NCBI GenBank assembly: GCA_973895155.1 | Contig: OZ316893.1 | Span: 2,604,001-2,668,000, forward strand | DNA length: 64,000 nucleotides | Origin: Marsupella aquatica | Lineage: Eukaryota; Marchantiophyta | Direction: 5' to 3' | Shown here: piece after piece, positions 1 to 11,970 of the stretch | Position numbering within the stretch: position 1 is the first letter of the stretch | Layout: each line of letters opens with the position of its first letter | The notes under the pieces: generated by a model | The model's input: only the letters and a program-made list of their open reading frames with translations | What the model was told of the DNA's origin: nothing | The model's database searches: none | Made by a program: the position numbers and the translations under genes

Positions 1-388
1 GGGCCTAAAAGAAACTTAAGCCAAATTTTTTGCATTTAACACTAGTAGATCTCTACAAAATGACAAGTTTTATACTATGTGTATCTATTTTCGCATCAGA
101 CACTATGAATATAAAGACTGAATTTACAAGTATTATCGGGTGCTGCCAAAACTGAGTTCAAGAATAGAATTTTTGCTCTACAAGTAGACATTTTGGCATT
201 CGACATTATGAAGTAAAATGAACATTACAAGTAATCATTCATGAATATATAATGCAGTAATCAATCATTTCAATTTTTCACGTAAATAATGTAACTTTTA
301 TTATCCAAAAAGAATACATTTGAATATATTCTAAACACTACACCACACAAGCTGTGGTTTCTTTTACTACATTTCTATTGATAGTGTC
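1..388. other. AT-rich stretch at left edge, no gene seen
   Basis: AT-rich sequence downstream of the HAD-like exon. I see no coding frame, RNA gene or repeat in it. It may hold the 3' UTR of the minus-strand locus that follows. Confidence 0.4.
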
Positions 389-931
389 TCATACTTCAGA
401 CCAAGTAGGATAGTGATATTTAATAAACTTATGCGCTGTCTGACCAGAATCTTCTAGATTACGTAAATATGGAATAAGTGTGCCTCTAAGAAAATTGTCT
501 TTACAATTACCATAATACGGCTTGGGATACAGCCTTGAATACATTGGATTTACACTATCAAATGATGGATAACACTCTAAAAATATAACATTTTGTCTTT
601 GATATTGTGGATAAATATCATTGATCTGTTTCATGTCCATCAAAGTTGATGTAAGATACTTAAGACCAGAAAAACTCAAAGCTTTATCTGTGAGTATTGG
701 ATCCATTTGATCAGCCAGTTCGCATGTGTCAGTGAGTGCCCAAAGAACCACATCAAAAGTTGAAGTGCAAAATTCAAGAAATTCTTGTACATATGGTCTC
801 GGAAAGATCATTTTGTTATAAACTCGGAAAGATGATGTCTTCTTCAAATGACGAGAGACCCCAGTTGTGTAAATGAGGAACTTGTTGATACTTATGACAA
901 GTAATTTCCTGAATAATTTTTCAACTCTCAC
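389..931 (-). CDS. Terminal exon with an FCP1/HAD phosphatase-like fold
   Basis: Open frame that starts after a splice acceptor (ACAG at 935-932) and ends with a stop at 389-391. The pattern F-x-RPYVQEFLEFC-x4-FDVVLWALT, then NVIFLECYPSFDSVNP and a D-x2-L-x3-LIPYLRNLE block, follows the layout of the FCP1 homology (NIF/CTD phosphatase, HAD superfamily) domain. In active members the domain opens with a DLDxT or DLN-type motif. Here that place reads VISINKFLIY, so the nucleophile aspartate appears lost and catalysis is doubtful. It lies downstream and on the same strand as the large gene at 1.3-6.8 kb and may be its last exon; QMDP also occurs here, as in that gene's repeats. The link between the two is inference, because the splice phase could not be settled. 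Confidence 0.5.
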   Translation of the reverse strand: MRVEKLFRKLLVISINKFLIYTTGVSRHLKKTSSFRVYNKMIFPRPYVQEFLEFCTSTFDVVLWALTDTCELADQMDPILTDKALSFSGLKYLTSTLMDMKQINDIYPQYQRQNVIFLECYPSFDSVNPMYSRLYPKPYYGNCKDNFLRGTLIPYLRNLEDSGQTAHKFIKYHYPTWSEV

Positions 932-1010
932 CTGTACACAACACACACAGATGAGATTTAGAATAGTACCCAAAAATGTGTCATAAATTAACTATGCACC
1001 ATGGTTCATT

Positions 1011-1247
1011 CTACAAATAAGTGTGATAAGTAGTCCAAAATGTACCCTGATTATTAAACACATGGAATCTCCTTGAATGATTTCTATCTCCATGATCACG
1101 AATATACTGAGTATTGATCCATATTTGGAAGTGTTCCCTCCAATCTTGTTGCAATGACTTTTGCAACCATAATGGGTAAGTTTCCTTGATACTATACACT
1201 ATTCACATCCATAATGACCAATTTGCTGGTTTGGGCTCAGATTGCAC
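1011..1247 (-). pseudogene. Possible internal exon, broken by a stop
   Basis: After an acceptor-like TTTAG (1252-1248) a frame runs through QSEPKPANWSLW, meets TGA at 1203-1205, then continues for about 62 codons to a stop at 1011-1013. A second frame is also open over part of it, so the true reading is unclear. It lies between the large unknown gene and the HAD-like exon and may join them. I recognise no family. Confidence 0.3.
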
Positions 1248-1318
1248 CTAAACAATCAAACAATTTATAGCACTATGAAAAACATTATACATTTTAAGTA
1301 TAGTCAAAATAAAATCAT

Positions 1319-4300
1319 TACTTCTTGTTGCGCAAAATCTGCTGAGGTGTCTTCTTCACCTTTGGCAGCATAGTAACTTTTTCTATCACCGAGGGTCTCT
1401 TTGAATCCCGTCGAGTGGCACGACCTGGAATGACCTTGGAACCAGTCTTAGGAAGCTCCATTCTTGTTGCCGGAGTCGTTTGTGAACAATCTCCATGAGA
1501 AGTTGAAACTAATGGGATCCCCAAAAAAGGAGGTGGTAATTCATTCAATCCATCAGCGTAGGCTGCAGCAGATGCTTCCTCTTCCCAAGGCGCAATTTTT
1601 CCCACCTCCGGTATGTCTTGATCTTCAAGGTTAGTGGCTTGTTGGATCCAAGGATGTTCTTCACTATCTACCAACAAATCACTCTCATTTGTTTTAGGGT
1701 CCATCGATGTGTGAGACACCTTTGGTTTTTCGGCCAAAATCATAACAGGATCCACTTGTGCATTGATTTCAACATTTCTTGTCTCTAGAGGATCCATTTG
1801 CTCCCTTGCTAGGTTGCTGTCAACATTTCTTGGCTTTGTCAATGTGAAAGGCTCATCCAAAATATTAGCCTCAACCACTAGAGGATCCATCTGCTCCCTT
1901 GCTAGGTTATTGTTAGCATTTATTGGCTCTGTTGATGTGGGACGCACATCCAAAATGTTAGTCTCAACCACTAGAGGATCCATCTGCTCCCTTGCTAGGT
2001 TGTTGTTAGCATTTCTTGACTCTGTCGATGTGGGAGGCACGTCCAAAATGTTAGTTTCAACCATTGAAGGATCCATTTTCTTCTCCACTGGATCACCATC
2101 AACATTTACTTGCTCTGTCGATATGGGAGACGTGCCCAAAATGTTAGTTTCAACCAGTAAAGGATCCATCTGCTCCACCATTGGATTCACGACCAAAGCA
2201 TTGTCTCTTATTGTTTCCTCATTTGGAATGAAAGAATCATCTCTCTTCACACCCAAATCTTGGATGATTGCTTGTTCATAATCACTTTGATAAACTGCAC
2301 ATGTATCTAGTGTAGCATCATTAAGATTAGACACGGGTGTATCTATAGAGTTAGTGATAGGGTTGGAGATTAGTTGATACTCCTTCATCCAAGTCCATTT
2401 GTTAATAGTGCTTTTAGGTTCACTTTGAATGGCAAAAACATCAATAGGAGGATCTCCAACCATTTCACATACTTTTGTTGCATAATAGACATTATCTTGT
2501 AAATTAGTGATTTGTTCAGGGGTTTCCAAACCGGAGCGATGAGTCAAAGCTTCATGCCAATATGCTCTTGCTTTCCACCCATGAAATTGAGCTTCGCTTC
2601 GAAAGAACTCATCCCAATCTATTGTAGAAATGTGATCTGGGCAACTGGTTTCCTAATCAGGAATATAATTTTCCCACACAAATTTGCGGACAATCATTCT
2701 TCGCTCATTTTTACTTTTGGTTTCATCAAATGCCACTTCATTTTTGTTTCTTTGATTTGATTCTTGCACCCCAGCACGACTACAATTTGATTGGATATTT
2801 TTAACATTCTTTGCATTTAGATTTGAGGTAGGGCATCTTCCTTTGGTCATTGAAACTCCTTGTTCCTCGACATTGAGCTCTGGTTCGGTTTGGAAAGCCC
2901 TGAACGAGTCAAGAATTTCCATTGAATCATTTGGTGATTCCACGTGATCCAACTTTAGTGGCTGCCAAGCATTCGGGGAATCAATGTTATCCTCTTCGTC
3001 CTCATCCTTGTTCTCGTCCTCAATAGAATTGGTTTTATCTCCTACAACCAAAACAACAAACAATAGATAAATATGGTGAACCAATAAACTTCTAATTATT
3101 TTTATTTATTAAATATCGCTATTAGTTTGCTTTGCCTAATTTCAATGACTACATGATGTATTAGACAAGTGTTTTCTATATTATGTTAGGTACTAATCTA
3201 ATTTTTCACAAAATTCCAGAGTAAGTTAATCTATTTATAGAATTTAAGCGATTCATTTGACAAGTTAAAACTATGATTGGGTTGTTCAGTTCGTATTAGT
3301 ATTTGCTTCAACTCTAGTTGGAATTATTATCCATTTGAAATGTTTGGACTATACCAAATAATAGGTTCTATATTGTCTTGATAAATTTATCTAACTTCAC
3401 ACATCCAACTTGTTCCAACCATGGTTCATTCTAATATTTTCATCAATCAATCATTCTATATCAAATCATGTACATCATTCTCTTGAGAACATCGATTTAT
3501 AATTCATGATTCATATCTGGCATATGACAAGTTTGGCTACTTAATTCATCATTAGCTATTGAATATGGTAGTTTATAACAAATGGTAGTCATATTAACCT
3601 CCAAGTGGATCAGTAGGAACATTGGTTGGCATTTCGTAGACTTTGTCATCTGATTCAGGAATGTTGCCCAATCCATATTCCTTGATCACACGAGCAATAC
3701 TACTTTCACCAAGGTGTAAGGTATCTTTGCAAAGCTCAATAATGTCCTCTCTCATATTCTTCTTGGCCAAATTATACTTCATCAATCTGGCAATATTTTT
3801 CTCTAAAATACTTCAAAGTTCACATGATGCTTCTTCAGGCTGATCATGATTAAACTTGTTTGTGGAAGAAAAGAACTGCGTAAGTCCTTCGTGATTAGAC
3901 TCGTCACAATATGAACGTACCCAAGCTCCCAAGTTCTGCAAAACCATGAGACTGAGTTTTAATACTTGGGATTTCAATATAGTTGAATAATTAAATGAAC
4001 TTTCAACTGTAAGGTTTGGGGTTTAAAAACTCATACCAAAAGGGAGTGGATCAGATGTCGGCCATCTCCAAAACAGACAGAAAACTTGTCAAATGAGACA
4101 AGTTGAGAAGTCAAGTTATCATAGAAACTCTTGCTTTTCTCCCCAAGCTGAGTCTGCTCTGCAACATCTTCTGTTGTCTCTTCATAATTCTTCAAACATC
4201 CTGCTTTCTTAAAGCTTAACAAAATTTTTCCAGAAATCTCATCTGCCTCACATTCTTCAGTGAATGACACTTTGAAGAATGCATAAGTTACAAAAAGACA

Positions 4301-6787
4301 ATTGACATCATAAATTGTCGATGTAGAAGATGACGGTCGAGATTGTGTCCAGTATTGTGTTGTGAATGCAACATAATGTGTGTGTGCTGAAATGGCACTC
4401 ATCACAAAGAAAGAGTCGATCGCAGATGATATCACTACCACGACATGAGATGGTTTGGACCCAATCATAGAAGCTGCATCAAAGAATGCTTCATATGTCT
4501 TCCGTGTCATGGGACTTATTCCAGGTATCATGGTAGCATCCAAGAATATGAATGTTGCCATTTCTTTCAATTCCAAGATGATTGGACGAAAAAATGCAGG
4601 AGTTCCAAATCCCTCATTTGAACAAAACCTAAGTTTTGAGTCAAGTTTCACAACCACCGGATTACCTTTTCCATCCACTGAAGCCCTGATTGACCATATC
4701 AAACTCTTAAAAACTCCAGGCAAAAGATTTTGCAACTCGTCATTTCCAGTGTTCTTCGTTAATGATTTTGGGATTACTGCAGGTCCAAGCGTAGTTCGAA
4801 GTTTTTCAACTTTATCTGGAGTAAGCTTAAAAAAAGCTCGCATTGCATTCACCTTCTCGATTCTCTGCTCCATGGGCAACGCTCGTAGTTTCCCCTTAGG
4901 CATATTATCTTTTGCAAGATATTTCAAAAGCAGTATCTCAAACTCCTTATCCTGCTTCTTTTGAACGCAATACTCATCAAGAGCAATGAAATCTTCTTCG
5001 ATAGGAACTGCATCTATCTTCTTTGCAATTCCGCTACTTCGTTGCTTCATTAGTGAGATCTTCTTATTGGTAAGAAGATACCTTGCAATCTTCATCAACA
5101 CTGCATCTTCAACACCAAGAAAATCCCGAAATGTTCTTCGTGCCACCTCCCAAGCTCCTCGAGCAGAATCTTTCTTAATAACATCTCTCTGTAAGAACCC
5201 ATTGAAAGCAACCAATTTTCCTTCTCTTGACATCTCGTAAACTTTCATCCACAAGTTGAAGGTGGAATCTGTCATATTTAAGATGAAAGGTCCAAGTTCA
5301 CCCAAATTAAATTTTCCATTCTCCTCTTTAGCCCAAGGGATGACGATCATTGCTGCTTTTGAGAAGTGCTGTTCACACACAACTAAAATCATTAGGTGGA
5401 TACGAACCATGGTTCACACTGTTATACTTTTCACATTCTATTGCATTCAGATGCACTAGCAGAAGTTAAACAAGAATAAAAATAAACTTATGAAATATAT
5501 GACTCTTACCTTCCATTTTGAATCTTTGGTGCTGTTTGTCTCTGAAGGAGGACATCCATAACTTTTCCAAATATCTCTGACCTATCTTGCAATCAAGAAA
5601 AATTGGGATTCATCCATCGCTGTGTGATGGACATGATTCAATGTCTTTGATAATCCCATCATTACCAGGTTCCCAGCCAAATCATATGGTGCCCAAAACA
5701 TCACGGCATCAATTGTAAGGCATTTTTGATGAATAGCAGCATCCACTGATTCATCATTCAAAAGTAATCGGTAAGCTATTACTGTGTGCTGGCCTCCAAT
5801 TATCCAAAAATGATAATTGTCAATTTGATCAAGGATCGGTGGGTGTGACAATGGAGTCCCACAATAGCCAACTTCAGTGCTCCTGCTCTCATCCCAAAGC
5901 ACTGGGATGAGGAAACAAACCCGCTTCTCAAAATTTACCAACGACTGAAATTTCATCGAGTTGGCAAGGTCCCTTGAGTAATCAGGGTCATGTCCTCTAC
6001 ATTTTACAACATTGGGTGCAATGTGGCATTTCAAATTTTCAACATTGAAAACTCTACTATCAAAGATGTTTGCTTTTTTATAAACACCATTGAAACTCTT
6101 GCAAAGATCTCCAATGTTTTCTCTAGTGATCACTTTTGGAAGTTCTCCTGTTTCAAACTTGGATTGCTTCTCAAGTTCCTCCTTCTTTCCAACACGAAAT
6201 GTTTCCGGGAAGGTGCATTTTGCCCATGCCAAGATGGATAACATGTACCTCTCGATGCTTGGGCCATTTATGAGTGTAGAAACCTTTGGGAATGTGGGAT
6301 CCAAAATGGTTGAGAATGCCTCCGGAGATAATCTACAATTTGCCTCAATGTATGTTTGGTCAAACATCCCAAATACCTCTCTGGAGAAACAATAGCAAAT
6401 CCTATTGTTTTGTGATTCATCGACGGTATCCTCCTCGACCAGAAGGACCAAAGCCTCTTGACAGTCTTTCAGGTTGACATTTTTCTCATAAACACAACTG
6501 AGAATTCGAGAGTCTGACAATACCAAAGTCCCCTCTTCAGAAGCGACGCACATCCGAAGAACATTCTTATCAAGCACCACTCCCCAGTGCTTCATATCTT
6601 TCTGTTCAACTCGGACAACAGTATCGGTGATGGTGGATTTCAATGTCATCTTCCTCCCACGAAAATTAGTGATGGAATTCACTCCTGTGACACCCTTTCT
6701 AACTTTGGCTTTCCTTTTTTTTGGGCTTCCATCAGTTTTTTCCAAAGACTTCCGCTTCTTCTTGCTAGTTTCTCCTTCGGATGCCAT
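1319..6787 (-). pseudogene. Large gene of unknown function with a ParB/DGQHR-like motif, three in-frame stops
   Basis: Four exons fit: 6787-5510, 5368-4037, 3935-3599 and 3041 to about 1322. All junctions are GT/AG and keep phase (introns 5369-5509, 3936-4036, 3042-3598). The ATG at 6787 opens a lysine-rich, nuclear-signal-like start (KKKRKSLEK, KKRKAKVRK). Near the end of exon 1, FWIIGGQHTVIAYR resembles the G-Q-H-R core of ParB/DGQHR-type nuclease-fold proteins, followed by GLSKTLNHVHH. Exon 2 is a 444-codon open stretch I do not recognise; exon 4 is acidic, carries MDP repeats and ends basic. In-frame stops are TAG 5582-5584, TGA 3813-3815 and TAG 2653-2655, with no frameshift. A decayed copy of a repeated gene family is most likely; readthrough or a sequencing difference is possible. 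An HAD-like exon follows downstream. Confidence 0.55.
1698..2255 (-). repeat. 93-bp in-frame tandem repeat (31-residue MDP repeat)
   Basis: The sequence GATCCAT recurs at 1791, 1884, 1977, 2070 and 2163, exactly 93 bp apart, with a weaker sixth unit (GGTCCAT) at 1698. On the minus strand each unit encodes a 31-residue block starting MDP, followed by a VETNILD-like stretch, PTST and N-x2-LAREQ. The exact multiple of three keeps the frame, so the repeat grew under coding constraint or by whole-unit duplication. Confidence 0.85.
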
Positions 6788-6980
6788 GACTATGTGCGTT
6801 CTCGCTCTGCTTCACAACAAAAACAAATTTGATCATAAGAATACTGTCGGCAAGATGTAACAAGGATATTCTTTAAAGAACATGTTGAATGTTCAAAGAA
6901 ACCAGATATTTTGAAATGTTTGACTTAATTTTCTCCCAGGGACAGCATAGAGTAGTTTGGATTCTGGCAAAATGTAGATC

Positions 6981-7985
6981 ATCAAACCATGGTTCATGCT
7001 GCAAGCTCTAAATCTAGATGAAATCAAAGATGACTAGGGATAGTGCAAACAAAGGTTCATGGAATAATATTTAGCTTTGAATCTAAATGAATTGAATCAA
7101 AGACTACTGGGACAGTGCAAACCAAGGTTCGTGCAAGATGGCTAGCTGTGACTGGTATTTATTCTTTTTACTGCAAACCATGGTTTGCTCTGCAAATGGT
7201 TACAGGGAATGAACTTCAGGACAAATCAATGGGGACACTGCAAACCAAGATTCGTGCAATGAGGGCTTGTGATACTTATTCTCAGTAGTGCAAACCATGG
7301 TTTGCACTGCAAATGATATGACTTTCACCTTAAATGAATGGCAACACTAACAATCAAAATGAACATGAAGTAATAAGGCTCGGATATCAATAGGTCCCTT
7401 TGTGCAACAAGGTCTAGAAAAATTGACTAGGAAGATAAACTTCAGAGCAAACCATGGTTCATGCCCTTGAAAGCAAAATTGAGCTTCATTAAGATTAGAA
7501 ATTGGACTGGGTGGACATGCATGATGTGCAAATCCTTGTTTGTGCTGCAAGTACAAATGTAAATCCATTTGCTAGAAAATTGTTGGCTGGAAGGACAGCC
7601 AAGTCCAGATGTGAGTTGTGATAGTGGGAGTCACATATTACCCCTTCACAGCACGAACCATGGTTTGTGCCACAATAGGTACAAGGCACCAGGTTTGGAA
7701 AATGTAATGCCTCAAAGGAAGGTGAGTTGAGGTCAGAGTGGTGGAATTAGACTTAACATAAAGATGTGCAAACCATGGTTTGTGCTATATGAAATCATGG
7801 AAATCTATTTCAGAGACAGGGCCGACTGGGAGGATAATCGAGGTCACTTGCTTCGCAGCACAAGCCATGGTTCATGCAGCAATTGATAAATGTATTGCCT
7901 CAAAGGAAGGCTAGCTCAGTTGACCACAGAGAGGCCAAGGGGACACGATGTGAGAGACAGTTGAATTGCACATCATGGTTTGAGC
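6981..7985. repeat. Cluster of GAACCATGGTTC-type palindromes upstream of the large unknown gene
   Basis: CCATGG cores flanked by AA/TT-type arms lie at 6987, 7178, 7295, 7452, 7658, 7773 and 7865. Weaker copies (AACCAAGGTTC, AACCAAGATTC, ATCATGGTTTG) lie near 7048, 7121, 7241 and 7973. The consensus is about TGCAAACCATGGTT(C/T)(A/G)TGC. The copy at 7287-7308 is a perfect 22-bp palindrome with core GTGCAAACCATGGTTTGCAC. Spacing is irregular, about 90-210 bp. No coding frame is convincing here. The function is unknown; protein-binding sites or transposon subterminal repeats are possible. Confidence 0.75.
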
Positions 7986-10231
7986 TGGTAGGGATAAAAT
8001 GCAATCCATTTCATAAAGTGGGATTGCTGGAATGATAGCTGACTTAGGAGTGGAGTGATTTTATTGGGACTCCACAACATGGAACGGATTCAGGAAATGC
8101 ACTGGCCGTAACGACTTAGCTGCTGGCCTCAGGGATGATTTCTTTGATAAGGTGTACAGTCCGTAACAGCTTACTTGAAGGATTCATGGATTGAGTTAGG
8201 ATTGTGGGAAGAAGGGGATATTACAATCCTCCATAAACTTTTAGTTGTGACCTCCAAGTTTAGACTTTGGTTATTGTTAATGAACATAAAATGACCTTTA
8301 GGAATAGTCAAGCACAATAGGACAAATCTTGCTATGGCAATCTTCAGCACACTCTGGACTACAGAGATTGAGGGCAGGTTACCTATGATCAAGTGCACTT
8401 CAAGTTAGCTCAGCAACCCTGCTCAGACCAGCTCAAGCCTCAACAACTCCGCGCTGATGGGGATTAGAAAAAGGGATATATGCCACGTTTAGGCCAGTTA
8501 TTGAGATGAGAAGGGGTAGCTCGATCCACCTTCCTAGACTGCCAAACACATCCAAGATCACACTTCATCATGTGCTCACAAAGCCAATATCAAAGGGTAT
8601 ATATTCAAACAGATATGCCATAACAAGAAGTTTCCAATTAACAAAGGCTCCAAAACAACGATAGAGACTTAAGGATGTCCAACAGTATAATCATGTAGCA
8701 GCACTTACCACTGAGAATAGTCCTGGCCTTCACACAGCATGTGAGAATAGTCCTGGCCTTCCACGCCTTTACGCAGCATACTGCACCACACAAAGGAACA
8801 AAACCAAAAGTTGAGCATTAAAACTCTTACCAATCACAAAGAGTTACAAGAACACGACTCAATACTGAGAGGCATGATCAACAAATGAGTCAATCCACCC
8901 AAATAGCAAGGGCGGAGGTGACAAAGGAACACTAATTTAAAGAACAACCACTTCTGAAGGGAAAAAAAGACAATCTGATCAAAAGCATGTGAGATTTGTA
9001 GAACCAAATGAAAACATACAACCAAAATTTAGTCTTCCTACCGCGTGCTTGGAAACTCTATTGTTGAGTGTTGCTCTAAGCTACTATCTTCCACATGGCT
9101 GCCAACAGTAAGCAACAACAGTTTGCTGCATTAATTGTTTGAATGGGTCTGTTTGCACAGCCAAGCATACACTCCGACAAGCATATTATCGACATGTAGC
9201 ATCGTAATGAAACTAAGGCACTTGATTCTTGTACACTGAACTGAGTAGACAGCCGGGTAGACTGCGGACTGTGAGAGTGTGAATGTTAAATTAGACCAAG
9301 ACGTGCAAGTTGGACAAATGAGTTCATGTTGTGACACAGGTAGTCGTCCCCCCGACCTCTCTACTCTACTCTACTCTACTCTACTCAATCACATATATGC
9401 CAATATATACATTATCGACCCTTACTGACTGAGATCAATTCCTAGATCTTAGAAGGCCCAGAATCTGGCCCAAAATATTTGATCTAGTCATTTTTAATTT
9501 ACCTCAAACTAAGCCCTCGATATATCAGACTAAATATTCAGCTTCTTGCCATGATCGATTGATTAGTTATGAATTAGCAGCAAATTTTTAGATTAATTTC
9601 TTAAACTCTACGTACGTCCATATACTAGTCTGAGTTGTCTTTGCACAGAAACCAAGCCTTGTGCTAAGAATGCTTGCAATTGATACTCGATCCATACACA
9701 GTCCCAACAAAGATACCTCTCCTTGAGTGACTCGATCTACGGACTCTTTAGCATTATTGACAGGGCTGACTTCTGGCACTTAGAGGCTAATTATATGCAG
9801 TTGCCCAATAATAGTTTAGTGCATACCCAAATCTGACCTGTGCTTTTACTGTCAACGGCTACGCCTGTTGCTCACTCTATTGTGTTGAAGTCAAAGTTGT
9901 CTTGGACCTACATGTCCAGGCAACAAACTTTAGTATCACAAGGCCACCACTAAAGAAGATAAACAGGGAATATAATTTTCAACAAGCTAAAACAATGAAC
10001 TGAAACTTTGGCAAACCCACCACAGTATTTAATTGCATGCAGCAGAAAACGATGAGATGCACATAAAAAACTTTACAAATTATATTCATGTACGTCTACA
10101 AGACAATTTATCAATGCCATTGCTCTTGGTTAGAACACATGTCGGAAGCAAAGTGATGAATCAATATGTAGAGTACATTATAGTTTCATAATTTGTGTTG
10201 TCTGACGTAAAACTAGGAGAGCAATATTCCT
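7986..10231. other. Gene-poor spacer with small tandem repeats
   Basis: No frame with family resemblance was found. It holds a 30-bp direct duplication (GTGAGAATAGTCCTGGCCTT) at 8711-8768 and a (CTACT)n microsatellite at about 9359-9386. Otherwise nothing recognisable. Confidence 0.4.
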
Positions 10232-10935
10232 CTTCCAATCAAAGTGGTAAGAATATTAAAATAGACAGGGAAGTACCTTCCTAACAATCACATAACCTTG
10301 GTAATGAAAACCAGATCTACCTTCTGTTGTTGGTGAAGTACGTTGTTGGTGAAGTAGTAGTTTAACTCTGAATAGCATCCCTGGGAGGATCTCAGCACTA
10401 AATTACATATTTGACATGCAACGCTCCTGTCCAATGGAAGTACAAATGACATCAGAAGAATAAAGAAGATGTGTCCATCTACACACAAGACAAATGTACT
10501 ACTATTTTAATTTTATGTTGTGTAGCTATCCTTCTGATTACAGAATTGTTTTAAAATTTGGCATTTGTTAGATAATCTCACGCATGGATCTAGATTCTAG
10601 TTTTTGTCAGGCTGACATCGACATTGAGAATTAAATTCTAATCTATTGCAAGCTTTGTCAAACTTTCTAAGTTTGAATAACACTGTATGGTCAATTTGTC
10701 TTATCCTTGTTCCAATCAGATTGCTAAGAACGTTAAAAATAGATAGGGAACTACTGTACCTGGCTTCCAACGATCACATAACCTTCAGAATAAAACCTAG
10801 ATCTATACCTGTTGGGAGAAACTAGCTCTCTGGGAGAGGCGCAACAATAAAATACATCGCCAACATGCAGCGCTCCTGTCCAACGGAAGCAGGCATAGTG
10901 TTAGGAGAATAGAAAAAATGTAGCTGTCATGCAGA
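10232..10935. repeat. Two-copy direct duplication, period about 480 bp
   Basis: The block at about 10232-10490 (CCAATCAAAGTGGTAAGAAT, then TCACATAACCTT and GCTCCTGTCCAA) recurs in diverged form at about 10709-10935 with the same order of landmarks. No coding potential was seen. Confidence 0.6.
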
Positions 10936-11340
10936 GCTCCAATGAAAGCACGTAAATGTTACGGAGTAGGAAGATCTGGAAACCAAATGTGTCATTCTTT
11001 ATACCGTTGGAAAGAAGAAGTCAAGCCGCATCCAACAAACCTAGACACTCAGGTTTTGAGAGAAAGAGGAAGACGCAGTATGAATCGTAAGTAGGCAAAA
11101 AAATGCAAAAATAACATAGCTAGACACAGAAAAATGCATAAATGTTGACTGGGTCAATGTGACACGATTTTCAATAATACTGGATGAAAACAGGCGATTA
11201 AGGCATCGTTGGAAAGGATTTTCAAATGCTTTTGAAACAAGCCCATGAGCAAGACTTCTTGTTGAGTAAACACTGAGATCGGAAGACAAGTCAGAGAAGG
11301 AGATTGAAGGAACATCAATCCTCCATTACAACCGGGAGCC

Positions 11341-11483
11341 AGGAAGAAACGAATAAAGAACAGCGCAGGTGATGGGAACTGCTAGCAAACCCCTGCGGCA
11401 AGGCTCTGCTTGGAAGAAACGAATGAAAAACAGTGCAGGTGATGGGAACTGCTAGCAAACCCCTGCAGCAAGGCTCTCCTTCA
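11341..11483. repeat. 70-bp tandem duplication
   Basis: Two nearly identical head-to-tail copies share GGAAGAAACGAAT and CAGGTGATGGGAACTGCTAG, starting at 11341 and 11411. The function is unknown. Confidence 0.8.
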
Positions 11484-11767
11484 CTTTGGTCGATATCAAA
11501 ATTATACACATAGATGCAAAGTGACGACATACATTCCACATACAGGCTAGCTCACCTATTCTCCATCACTTTCACATCAAGTCACCTCAGCGCAGCACTC
11601 ACTCGGCGATTACTCACAGTCCTAGCACTCACTCAGCAACGACTCACAGTCCTGTATTCCAGCTCCATCTTGCCAAAACTTAGCTCAACTCCAGCTCACG
11701 GTTGAGTCCAAATCATTCTTCAGCTCCAACTCACAGTTCAGGGTCTCAGCACTTGCACCAAAGCACA

Positions 11768-11970
11768 ACTTGATGTAGCTCTCGCTCCAAACTTTCCCGC
11801 AACTCACAAGATTGACCTTCAGATTTTGAGCTCCCACTATACTTGCTACTTGACCTAGCAAACTAACTTGATGTAGCTCACGCTCCAAACTTTCCCGCAA
11901 CTCACCTTACTCATAAGATCGAATTCCAGATTTTGAACTCCCACTATACTTGCTACTTGACCTAGCACGC
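11768..11970. repeat. About 100-bp tandem duplication
   Basis: Two copies share ACTTGATGTAGCTC, CCAAACTTTCCCGCAACTCA and ACTTGCTACTTGACCTAGCA, the second beginning near 11870. Non-coding as far as I can see. Confidence 0.75.

Noticed and set aside
4031-4075. CFGDGRHLIHSLL as a methyltransferase SAM-binding motif next to the ParB-like motif
   Set aside because: A short glycine match only, with no further methyltransferase motifs visible in exon 2.
1319-6787. U-to-C RNA editing as the way the in-frame stops are repaired
   Set aside because: Such editing is known from organelles of some plants, whereas these genes have spliceosomal introns and look nuclear; there is no evidence for it.
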